Below are positions 17,723 to 25,438 of a stretch of 64,000 nt of DNA, in pieces. The notes under the pieces are model-generated. The model saw nothing but the letters and a program-made list of their open reading frames with translations, had not been told where the DNA came from and searched no databases. The stretch comes from an uncultured Alteromonadaceae bacterium (GTDB lineage Bacteria > Pseudomonadota > Gammaproteobacteria > Enterobacterales > Alteromonadaceae), in contig CANLWS010000004.1 in NCBI GenBank assembly GCA_947494925.1, positions 124,001 through 188,000 of the forward strand, in the 5' to 3' direction. The position numbers and the translations under genes are program-made. Numbering within the stretch: the stretch's first letter is position 1; every line of letters starts with the position of its first letter.

Positions 17723-18661
17723 ATGCTGACAAAATCTCAAAGAATGAGTACCTTAAGTTCGAAACTATATAAATTGAGTTTGCTGCTCCTGGCCTTTTCA
17801 TTGCCGTTTATCTCCCAGGCAACGATTGCAAAAGAGCTGGAAAGCCCCGACAAGATCACGGTTCGTTACCCCCTGGTTAAAACAGTCACCCTGTATAAAG
17901 AGTCCGCGAATTATTTTCTGGACGTAATGAAACTGGCGCTGGATAAATCTGACGCCGATTGCACCCTCGAATTTGTTGAAATTCAGACTATGCCTTTGAG
18001 TCGCAGTATGGCCTTGATTAAACAAGGTGTTTACGATGTTCATTGGCTGAGCACAACAGTTGAAAGAGAGAAACAACTCAATCCTGTTCGTGTTCCTCTT
18101 TTTAAAGGCTTGCTGGGGCTGCGGATTTCTTTGATCAATTCGCAAAAGCATAATTTGTTGTCCAAGACTTTAAGCCTGGACGAGCTTAAGCGTTTGTATA
18201 TCGGTCAGGGACACGATTGGCCTGATACACAAGTGTTAAAACATCATGGATTCCGCGTCATCCCTTCCTCTACCACAACAGCGCTGGTTGACTTGGTGAA
18301 GCGCGGACGTATCGATTATTTTCCCCGTTCAGTCATTGAGGTTTGGGCGGAAGAAGCCTTTATTAATGATCCCAATGTGGTTGTTGAGCAAAATATGGCA
18401 ATCTATTATCCACAAGCGTTTTACTTCTTCGTCAGGAACGACAACAAAATACTCCACCATCACATTGAAACAGGTTTGCAGCGCGCTATCGAAGATGGCT
18501 CCTTTGAAGCAAACTTCAATGCTTACTTCCTCGACTATATCCATCGCGCTCAGCTTGAAAAACGTGCCCTATTCAGGCTCCACAATCCCTTTATTCCCCC
18601 GGAGACACCGTTAGACGACAAAAAGCTGTGGCTTCAGATACCGCTGGTCAAAAACCCATAA
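17723..18661 (+). CDS. Periplasmic solute-binding-like protein
   Basis: A 312-residue exported protein. The signal peptide covers about residues 15-36 (LYKLSLLLLAFSLPFISQA), after a short basic N-region. The rest is of the family 3 solute-binding fold (TVRYPLVKTVTLYKESANYFLDVMKLAL, later SSTTTALVDLVKRGRIDYFPRSVIEVW, and a C-terminal lobe ending in the FNAYFLDYI helix). No permease or ATPase genes are adjacent, so it may be an orphan sensor-type binding protein rather than part of an ABC importer. The start has an AGG seven bases upstream. Confidence 0.78.
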   Translation: MLTKSQRMSTLSSKLYKLSLLLLAFSLPFISQATIAKELESPDKITVRYPLVKTVTLYKESANYFLDVMKLALDKSDADCTLEFVEIQTMPLSRSMALIKQGVYDVHWLSTTVEREKQLNPVRVPLFKGLLGLRISLINSQKHNLLSKTLSLDELKRLYIGQGHDWPDTQVLKHHGFRVIPSSTTTALVDLVKRGRIDYFPRSVIEVWAEEAFINDPNVVVEQNMAIYYPQAFYFFVRNDNKILHHHIETGLQRAIEDGSFEANFNAYFLDYIHRAQLEKRALFRLHNPFIPPETPLDDKKLWLQIPLVKNP

Positions 18662-18691
18662 TCTCCAACGGCGGTATCTTTCTCTCAATAA

Positions 18692-19912
18692 CTAAAGAAT
18701 ATTCGAATATTGGCTAACCAGAAAATCTGTGTATGCAATATCTCCCCGGTAACGGGATAAGTGAGTCGTATCACGATACATATCCGAGGTGATTTCGGGA
18801 ATACTCTGATGATTTTTGATAGTGACGCCTGTAGCGGCTTCAATCTGAGCAATCACCCTTGCCAACCTCTCCTCAGCTTCGGGTGAGGTTTTAATCCATT
18901 TGCTATTTTTAGGCAACATTATCACTTCAAGATTGTCAGAAACCCGCTGAAAATTCTTCACAATATTAATGAAATGTTCCACCAGTAACGGCTCAAAATT
19001 CAGCTCTTCGATATCGGCGCTACGAATACGGCTTAGTCGATCGTTTTTCATCCGTGCATCTGTCTGACTCACAGCATAAAACTCATCAAACAACGCCAGC
19101 GTTTCTGCAGATCGTTCTTCCGGTATCGTTCCTGCCCCCCGCCATTCGTAGCTCCATTCCGAATCTACGTAATTAGGATAGTCCTTATCGAACTGCTCAT
19201 TCAGTAAACGGCCAAGACGCCTGCGCTCAGCAATAGTCTCTTCATCATCGCGAAACTGCTGTCTGCGTTGAGGCGGAAAGATTTCACGCCCAAAAAAAGT
19301 TGTAATCATTTCTGCTGAGATATTTGCTCTTACATACTTAATGTTGAAGAGTCTTACTCCTCGAGTAATATCCTGGCGAGCTATTTCGAACAACTCCTTA
19401 TCAGAGGCCAGTAAAGTGAGAAAGGCATCCAGCACGGGCCTGGCTCTGTTCCAACGGGTAGTGGTGGTCTGAAACGGATTAAATTCAATCATGGTTAATT
19501 TTAATCGACGATCACTTTCTTCAAATTCTTCGACAATTCGCCGTGAAAAGAAATCCTGGAAATAGGGGTTGAGACCGCCAAAACCAAAATTGAATGATGT
19601 GACCTGTTTACCCATTTTTTGCAGATCTGCATCAAATTTTCTTGGCGAAAAACCAGCACGGGTCATGGAGGAGCCAAAAAACATCACCACGTCCTCAGGC
19701 TCTCTGACAATCTGTTGTAACGCATCGCGGGACTCATTCACTCTGCCTGGAACGCCCTGGCTCTGGGCTCCCATTGAAAGTAATATCAGATGAATAATGA
19801 GCATTGCAGCAGCCATACAAAGGCCGGTTGTCATGATTGTTTTAGCGTATATTTTACGTGACGTCATAGATTCAGTATCCGTCTGATTAGAATTGGAAAT
19901 AGATAAATTCAT
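18692..19912 (-). CDS. Membrane-anchored SGNH-like acyltransferase/esterase partner of MBOAT
   Basis: A 406-residue protein with one N-terminal membrane anchor (about 26-48, TIMTTGLCMAAAMLIIHLILL) and a periplasmic SGNH-type domain: the nucleophile block MFFGSSMTRAGF at about 78-88 and a late DTTHLSRYRG that gives the Asp-x-x-His pair. This is the arrangement of AlgJ/AlgX-like or DltD-like partners of MBOAT proteins. It overlaps the MBOAT gene end by 26 bases, so the two are translationally linked and probably acylate a cell-surface polymer together. Confidence 0.75.
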   Translation of the reverse strand: MNLSISNSNQTDTESMTSRKIYAKTIMTTGLCMAAAMLIIHLILLSMGAQSQGVPGRVNESRDALQQIVREPEDVVMFFGSSMTRAGFSPRKFDADLQKMGKQVTSFNFGFGGLNPYFQDFFSRRIVEEFEESDRRLKLTMIEFNPFQTTTTRWNRARPVLDAFLTLLASDKELFEIARQDITRGVRLFNIKYVRANISAEMITTFFGREIFPPQRRQQFRDDEETIAERRRLGRLLNEQFDKDYPNYVDSEWSYEWRGAGTIPEERSAETLALFDEFYAVSQTDARMKNDRLSRIRSADIEELNFEPLLVEHFINIVKNFQRVSDNLEVIMLPKNSKWIKTSPEAEERLARVIAQIEAATGVTIKNHQSIPEITSDMYRDTTHLSRYRGDIAYTDFLVSQYSNIL

Positions 19913-21299
19913 TACTTGGCTCTCCGATAAATAGGCAAATACCCTGCCCCAGCGTCATGAGTATCCAGAACAGCCAAGGTTTGTTTTCCAGTTTGTCCGC
20001 CCCTTTAATCACATAAAAATCCATAATATGTACCAGCAACACCCATACGCTGGCCAGCACGAAAATAGCCATGGCATTGTTACCCCATTCCACCTGTGAC
20101 CCGAAGTCGTGCAGGCCCACCAGAATCTGCAGGGCCGAAGGTAAATCTGTCGCCCTGAAAAACACCCAACCTATGAGTACCAGATAAAAAGTGATAGCCC
20201 ACTTGACCAAAGTCACCAACCTAGCATTTGATTCTGAAAAGCCTCTGAAAATTTTCATGTTAGCCAAACCGTGGGTCGCAGTGATAATTGCGCCATGAAA
20301 AGCTCCCCATGCCACAAATGTCCAGGCAGCGCCGTGCCACAAGCCACCAAGTAGCATGGTAATAAAGACATTCCTGGTACGATTGTTGTTACGGTTCCCA
20401 CCCAGTGATATGTAGAGGTAGTCCCGTAACCAGGTAGACAACGAAATATGCCAGCGTCGCCAGAAATCCACTGGTGACACTGCAAAATAGGGCACTCTGA
20501 AGTTTAGAGGAATACTGAACCCGAGTATCAGAGCGATACCAATTGCTATATCGGTGTAGCCGGAAAAGTCACCGTAAATTTGCCCGGCGAAGGCCAGCAC
20601 GCCTGTCCATAACTCCAAGGTACTGATTGCACCTTCTGCTTCAAATGCTTTTTGTGCTGGGATAGCCAACAAATCGGCTCCGGTCTTTTTTATCAAACCC
20701 ACTGTAATGAGTAAAAAGCCATGTTTGATCGCTGACCATTCAGGCAGCTTGATAGCATGCATTTGCGGAAGAATATTTCGCGCACGCAAGATTGGGCCGG
20801 CTACCAGTTGGGGGAAAAACGACAATGCTGCCACAAATTCCACCAATCCTTTACGCGGTTTCATGTCACCTCGATAGACATCGATGGTATAGCTGAGACT
20901 TTGGAAAGTATAAAACGAAATGCCTACTGGCAAGACCCAGGACAACGTAGAAATTGACGCGTTGTAACCTAAGGCCGCAAGTAAATCTGCCACTGACAAC
21001 AACACAAAGTCGGCGTATTTGAACATGCCCAGCAGACCAAGGTTGATGACTATAGATAAGGTCACCCAGCGTTTCTTATGTTGTGTGGTTTGTGCGTTAT
21101 ATATCGCCTGAGCAATAAAATAGTCTGCAATCCCACTGCCCACCAGCAATGGGATAAAGCTGTAATTCCAGGCACCGTAAAATACCAGGCTGCCCGCCAG
21201 GATAAGGTACACTTTCGGCGTTTGCCTGAGAAAGGCAAAGCCATAAAACAGAATAAAGATACAAAAAAACCAAAAAAACAGTGGCGTATTAAAAATCAT
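19887..21299 (-). CDS. MBOAT-family O-acyltransferase (AlgI/DltB-like)
   Basis: A 470-residue multi-pass membrane protein. Family markers are GISFYTFQSLSYTIDVYRG (about 126-144), the DFWRRWHISLSTWLRDYLY loop (278-296) and the catalytic His322 in GGLWHGAAWTF. MBOAT proteins pass acyl groups, usually acetyl, across the inner membrane to a periplasmic partner that acylates alginate, teichoic acid or other exopolysaccharide. The partner is the downstream SGNH-like gene. No alginate or cellulose synthesis genes are nearby, so the polymer is unknown. Confidence 0.9.
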   Translation of the reverse strand: MIFNTPLFFWFFCIFILFYGFAFLRQTPKVYLILAGSLVFYGAWNYSFIPLLVGSGIADYFIAQAIYNAQTTQHKKRWVTLSIVINLGLLGMFKYADFVLLSVADLLAALGYNASISTLSWVLPVGISFYTFQSLSYTIDVYRGDMKPRKGLVEFVAALSFFPQLVAGPILRARNILPQMHAIKLPEWSAIKHGFLLITVGLIKKTGADLLAIPAQKAFEAEGAISTLELWTGVLAFAGQIYGDFSGYTDIAIGIALILGFSIPLNFRVPYFAVSPVDFWRRWHISLSTWLRDYLYISLGGNRNNNRTRNVFITMLLGGLWHGAAWTFVAWGAFHGAIITATHGLANMKIFRGFSESNARLVTLVKWAITFYLVLIGWVFFRATDLPSALQILVGLHDFGSQVEWGNNAMAIFVLASVWVLLVHIMDFYVIKGADKLENKPWLFWILMTLGQGICLFIGEPSNEFIYFQF

Positions 21300-21498
21300 C
21301 TGCCTCTCCCTGTTGCGGATAGTTGATAAATCGATGTTCCATCTTGTAATTCCTTCAGTTCTGACTTTTTCCGGGATGAGTTTGGCTAACCGACGCCAGC
21401 TGGTGTGCTCGAGTCGAACTCAGTAACTCAAAATTAAGTTGATAATGTGCCGCTGGAAGATTTCACACCTTTCCGCAGGCGGCTGGATTTAGTAAATG

Positions 21499-23055
21499 CT
21501 AATCGGTTGCTCCGCTGGCGATGAGGAAATCTTCGATTTCTCTGGTTGCAGCTTGATTTAAAGGCGAGCGCACTTCATAGCCATCTGACATGCCGGTTCT
21601 AACTGCCAGATTCACATCCGCTCCGCGGCTGACTAACATTTGAACCAGCTCGAAATAACCAAAGCGAGAGGCGTTTATCAGTGCCGTTTCATCCCTTGGC
21701 ACTGCTGCATTAACATCGGCACCGTTATTCAGCAACATTTCGGCCAAAGGCAGGTTATTGCGCATTGCCGCCACAATTAATGGGTTGCCATCTCCTTCAG
21801 AAGACTGATTGACATCAGCCCCAAGCTCCAGCAGCGACATAACCATATCAGGATTGTTTCTGCGAACAGCGATCATTAGAGCCGTACCATCACCAATAGC
21901 AGGAGTGTTAATATCAACTCCTTCGCTTTGCAGTTGACGAATAGAGTCAATGTCATTTCTATCCACTGCACGTATCAATAGCGTGCTCTCCATTTCAGAT
22001 AGCAGTGAATAATGACGTGCATCGGCTAAGGTGTGTTTAATGCTGATTTTAGGTGAAAAGCTCTGAGCTGCCTGTAAGGTTGATATGCTCAGGCCTGCGC
22101 ATAACAAAACGATAAAAGCTTTGTGAGGTCTTTTGACCTTTTTGTGGGTCAAAACTGCCCCAACTCTGTTATTGAGTTCTTTCTTTTTGCTAAATAACCC
22201 CATGGCTAATAGCTCCCTCTGTTCATTGACCATTAACTTTGCGCAATCCACCAGTGACTGCGCATACTGTTTGCCACTTTTTAATTTGTCAGCGGCTCGT
22301 AAATCGCAGGCAATCTCCCGCTCAACGTGGATTTGTTTGTTTAAGACGCGCACAACCGGACTCCACCAAAACAGAATGGCAAGTAACTCCTGAAATAGTC
22401 CAAACCAGTTGTCCTTGCGCTCTATGTGAGCAAATTCATGCAGCAAAATAGCTTGTAATTGAGATTCTGGCATTTGTTCAGTAACGCTCTTTGGCAAGAT
22501 CACTTTTGGTTGATACAAGCCAATCACCAATGGGGAAGAGACTTTCGCAGAAGCAAATACTTTTGCCCCGATAAACTGGCTCAATGAGGGAATTTCTTCC
22601 AGGGAAGTGCGCATTAGCTGCCGTGTCCTGTAAACAGATCCTAATGTACAACTTGCGCGCCAGGTACTTCCTGACAACCAGACCAACAGAGCCAGAGATA
22701 AGAAATAGGAAAAATCAAACACTATGCTGGTGGGCAAATGCCAATAGCTTTCTGAAGAATAAACAGGCACCCCATTTTCAGAAACCAACAGATTCTCACC
22801 CAGGGATACCACTTCCCTGCTGGAGCCATCAGCCTGTGACAAGGTAATAGTAGTTACCGTTGCGTCTTCATCAAATGTGAGTAAAGACAAAGGAACCAAT
22901 GTTGAAACAACAAAAGCAGTCATCCACAGCCAACTCTTTGTTTCTGCGCTAATCGTAAGAAATTTTTGTAACAGTGATAGACAGATAATCAACAAACCAC
23001 CAATGACAAGGTGGTGAAATGCCAGGGTTGTTAACAAAGTATATTCAATCATCAT
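21499..23055 (-). CDS. BlaR1-type M56 membrane protease fused to periplasmic ankyrin repeats
   Basis: A 518-residue protein. Residues 1-331 are an M56 (BlaR1/MecR1) peptidase unit with about five membrane segments, the zinc motif HEFAH at 206-210 and the third-ligand region VEREIACD at 244-251. After the last membrane segment (about 313-331) comes a run of ankyrin repeats (355-518, for example DGTALMIAVRRNNPDMVMSLLELGADVN), where BlaR1 carries its penicillin sensor. By BlaR1 topology the ankyrins face the periplasm. It follows the blaI-like repressor by 26 bases, an operon in which the protease presumably cleaves the repressor when the ankyrin domain senses its partner. The ligand is unknown. 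Confidence 0.88.
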   Translation of the reverse strand: MMIEYTLLTTLAFHHLVIGGLLIICLSLLQKFLTISAETKSWLWMTAFVVSTLVPLSLLTFDEDATVTTITLSQADGSSREVVSLGENLLVSENGVPVYSSESYWHLPTSIVFDFSYFLSLALLVWLSGSTWRASCTLGSVYRTRQLMRTSLEEIPSLSQFIGAKVFASAKVSSPLVIGLYQPKVILPKSVTEQMPESQLQAILLHEFAHIERKDNWFGLFQELLAILFWWSPVVRVLNKQIHVEREIACDLRAADKLKSGKQYAQSLVDCAKLMVNEQRELLAMGLFSKKKELNNRVGAVLTHKKVKRPHKAFIVLLCAGLSISTLQAAQSFSPKISIKHTLADARHYSLLSEMESTLLIRAVDRNDIDSIRQLQSEGVDINTPAIGDGTALMIAVRRNNPDMVMSLLELGADVNQSSEGDGNPLIVAAMRNNLPLAEMLLNNGADVNAAVPRDETALINASRFGYFELVQMLVSRGADVNLAVRTGMSDGYEVRSPLNQAATREIEDFLIASGATD

Positions 23056-23081
23056 GAGCGTAATCTCTTCAGCAACTCAGG

Positions 23082-23462
23082 TTAATCTTTACTTTCATCA
23101 ATTTGTTTCTGTAAAGCTTCCAGGTCTTCCAGCTCAATGTCCGTTTCCTGCATCAGATGCTGTGCCAGCACCTTGGGGGATCCTCCAAAAAACTTGTTCA
23201 TCATGGTTGTTAAGGCGCTCTGGCGCGCTTCTTTTTGCGTTATCTTGGGAATATAAATAAAGGCTTTCCCTTTCTTACGAAAATCTGCGTAGCCCTTTTC
23301 AGCCAAAATTTTGCACAAGGTCTGGACTGTGGTGTAAGCCGTTTGTTTTTCCACCGACAATGCATTGGTAATATCCCGCACCGACGCCTCACCTTCTCTC
23401 CAGAGCACTTCCATAATACTCTGCTCGCCATCCGTCAGTTGTGTGGATTTATTTCTCGCCAT
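23082..23462 (-). CDS. BlaI/MecI/CopY-family repressor
   Basis: A 126-residue winged-helix repressor: LTDGEQSIMEVLWREGEASVRDIT, then TAYTTVQTLCKILAEKGY as the recognition region, and a C-terminal dimerisation helix. In this family the repressor is inactivated by cleavage by the partner M56 protease. It is the first gene of the two-gene operon, and two identical palindromes upstream are its likely operators. Confidence 0.93.
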   Translation of the reverse strand: MARNKSTQLTDGEQSIMEVLWREGEASVRDITNALSVEKQTAYTTVQTLCKILAEKGYADFRKKGKAFIYIPKITQKEARQSALTTMMNKFFGGSPKVLAQHLMQETDIELEDLEALQKQIDESKD

Positions 23463-23488
23463 CTCAGTCTCACCTTGAAAATCAATCT

Positions 23489-23551
23489 ACTAATTAATTA
23501 GTTTTTACAAGATAGACGGTAACGCCGAATGGATCAACTAATTAATTAGTT
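23489..23551 (-). promoter_or_regulatory. Paired palindromic operators upstream of the blaI-like gene
   Basis: The 14-base palindrome ACTAATTAATTAGT occurs exactly twice, at 23489-23502 and 23537-23550, with centres 48 bp apart, in the leader/promoter of the blaI-like gene. BlaI-type dimers commonly bind two dyads and repress their own operon. The half-site differs from the TACA/TGTA of the staphylococcal proteins but the arrangement is the same. Confidence 0.7.
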
Positions 23552-23730
23552 TTTAGATGTAAATGAGTGTTACAAAGGATCTTTATCGACAATCTGAAAC
23601 AGATAAGATCTCTGCCAGATAGGTTGGCAGCGGGGTTGCGGGTGAGTAAGGGGGCAAAAACGGCTATCGATATTGCCAAGTAAGCTGATTGCTCCAGGTC
23701 GCCTATTCACGCACAGGCGACTCCTCTCTA

Positions 23731-25251
23731 TTAGCTACCTGATTGTTCTGGTTGTAACTTAGCCGCCTGAATCGCCAAGCCTTCGCATACGGAATTAAAC
23801 GCATCGCCTTCCATAACAGGTAGATCCGGCAGCATGATTTCCTGAATTTCGCGCTTCACTATTGGCGACAAACTCATACCACCTGTGATAAACAACATTT
23901 CCGGCGGCTCTGCACTGTTATCCAGGCATTCTGTGATTAAACGTTTAACTCTGCGCAACCAGGATTGCATTGAACGATTCAAATCATCCGTGCTGATATC
24001 AACATCAAAATCAGGTTCAATGTAGTGAAGGGGTAATATGATGTTATCTTTTGAAGATAATAATTCTTTAGCCATACGCGAAGAATTCACCAGTCTGGCG
24101 GAGAGCTTTTCTTCCTGAACCGTTAACAGCCGTTCCAGCAACTGAGGTTCCTTAACAATCGACATGGTCTGAGCGATATCCAGTCCGTATTCATCGGAAA
24201 AGAAATTATTCAGTTTAGGAATATCATCCACTGCACACATGTCAGAAAAATAGGTCGGCGGTACAGGCAAACCATTTTGCATCTCCAAACCCTGCCCCAT
24301 AGTTGGTGCAATGGATTTAACAATTAGATTCTTATCACACTCCATCCCGCCCAAGCGAGTACCGGTAACCGACAAAACGTCCTGTTGGCGATCAAGATTA
24401 GTTAGCTTTTCCGGTGACAGTTTAATGCAGCAGATATCAGTAGTGCCGCCACCTATATCTACCACCAACACATTGGTGTCTTTATCCAGGGTTCGCTCAA
24501 TCTTATAGGCAGCGGCTATGGGCTCCTCAAGAAACTCTACCTTCTTAAAGCCGGCTTTGTGAGCTGCTTGAGTCATAATTTCAATGGCCTGATTGTTGCC
24601 CTGTTCACCTCGTGTACCATGGAACTTTACCGGGCGGCCTATAACAGCAGTGTGAACAGCTTGATTGAGTTGTTTTTCAGCACTTAAGCGGAAGAATTCC
24701 AGCTGTTTGGCAATCATGCCAACAAAAGCCTGTTGCTGGCCAGCCACTAAACTGGCGCCTAAAAAGTTTTTCGGAGAATAAATCAACCGTCCTTTCTCAG
24801 GTGTTTTCAGGAAACGTTTAAACCCTTCTTCACCAAAGGCAAATTCTCCTGTATCAACCAATTGTTGCAAGGATAAATCCTGGACAGTCATGTCTTTTAG
24901 CAGGACCTGAATTGCCCGACGCTGCAATGCGGGACGATTGTGAAATTCCGCCCGTAAATCATCGATCTTATCGCTATAAAGGCGCTGTTCTCTGGGATCC
25001 TGCGCTTCGTAATAACCTTGTTTGGCTTTTTCAATCTGATCAGTCAGCACCCGCTGGATCTGTGAGACTTTTGCCTCAATGGCGGAAGCAGGTGGAAGAG
25101 GAAGTTCATCCTGGTAATAAACGAATACGCTGGAGCGGATCTTGTTAGTGGCATCCGCCACCGGATCAAGTTTGATAAAGTGGTGGTGTTGACCATCAAA
25201 ATAAACGACTTCGGAGTTTGAGGTTCCGTAGTCTATACCAATCGCTGCCAT
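23731..25251 (-). CDS. Hsp70-like (YegD-type) ATPase
   Basis: A 506-residue actin/Hsp70-fold protein. Phosphate 1 motif GIDYGTSNSEVVYFDG is at residues 4-19, phosphate 2 is in VLVVDIGGGTTDICCIKL and the adenosine loop is in MLFITGGMSLSPIV. It has the ATPase half but no canonical substrate-binding and lid half, as in the YegD branch, and carries a helical insertion with a coiled-coil look near residues 50-110. It is encoded alone. It may be a specialised chaperone; clients are not evident. Confidence 0.87.
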   Translation of the reverse strand: MAAIGIDYGTSNSEVVYFDGQHHHFIKLDPVADATNKIRSSVFVYYQDELPLPPASAIEAKVSQIQRVLTDQIEKAKQGYYEAQDPREQRLYSDKIDDLRAEFHNRPALQRRAIQVLLKDMTVQDLSLQQLVDTGEFAFGEEGFKRFLKTPEKGRLIYSPKNFLGASLVAGQQQAFVGMIAKQLEFFRLSAEKQLNQAVHTAVIGRPVKFHGTRGEQGNNQAIEIMTQAAHKAGFKKVEFLEEPIAAAYKIERTLDKDTNVLVVDIGGGTTDICCIKLSPEKLTNLDRQQDVLSVTGTRLGGMECDKNLIVKSIAPTMGQGLEMQNGLPVPPTYFSDMCAVDDIPKLNNFFSDEYGLDIAQTMSIVKEPQLLERLLTVQEEKLSARLVNSSRMAKELLSSKDNIILPLHYIEPDFDVDISTDDLNRSMQSWLRRVKRLITECLDNSAEPPEMLFITGGMSLSPIVKREIQEIMLPDLPVMEGDAFNSVCEGLAIQAAKLQPEQSGS

Positions 25252-25381
25252 CGGATTCCAGGGTAATAAAAAACAAGCGCGCGATTGTAATAGAAAAGGT
25301 TTTTCAATTCACTAGTTAGTTGGTCCTTTGCTGGAAGAAATTTGAATGTGATCTGGCATTTAAAATTAATATCTAAAGAAT

Positions 25382-25416
25382 GGTGATTCCGGCAAAAACA
25401 GTTCGCCGGAATCACC
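25382..25416 (-). terminator. Hairpin after the TonB-dependent receptor
   Basis: GGTGATTCCGGC (25382-25393) and GCCGGAATCACC (25405-25416) form a perfect 12-bp stem with an 11-base loop, 23 bases past the receptor stop. In the minus direction only a weak U-rich stretch follows, so it may be an intrinsic terminator or a 3'-end stabilising stem. Confidence 0.6.
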
Positions 25417-25438
25417 TAACCCATTATTTTCTATTCGG

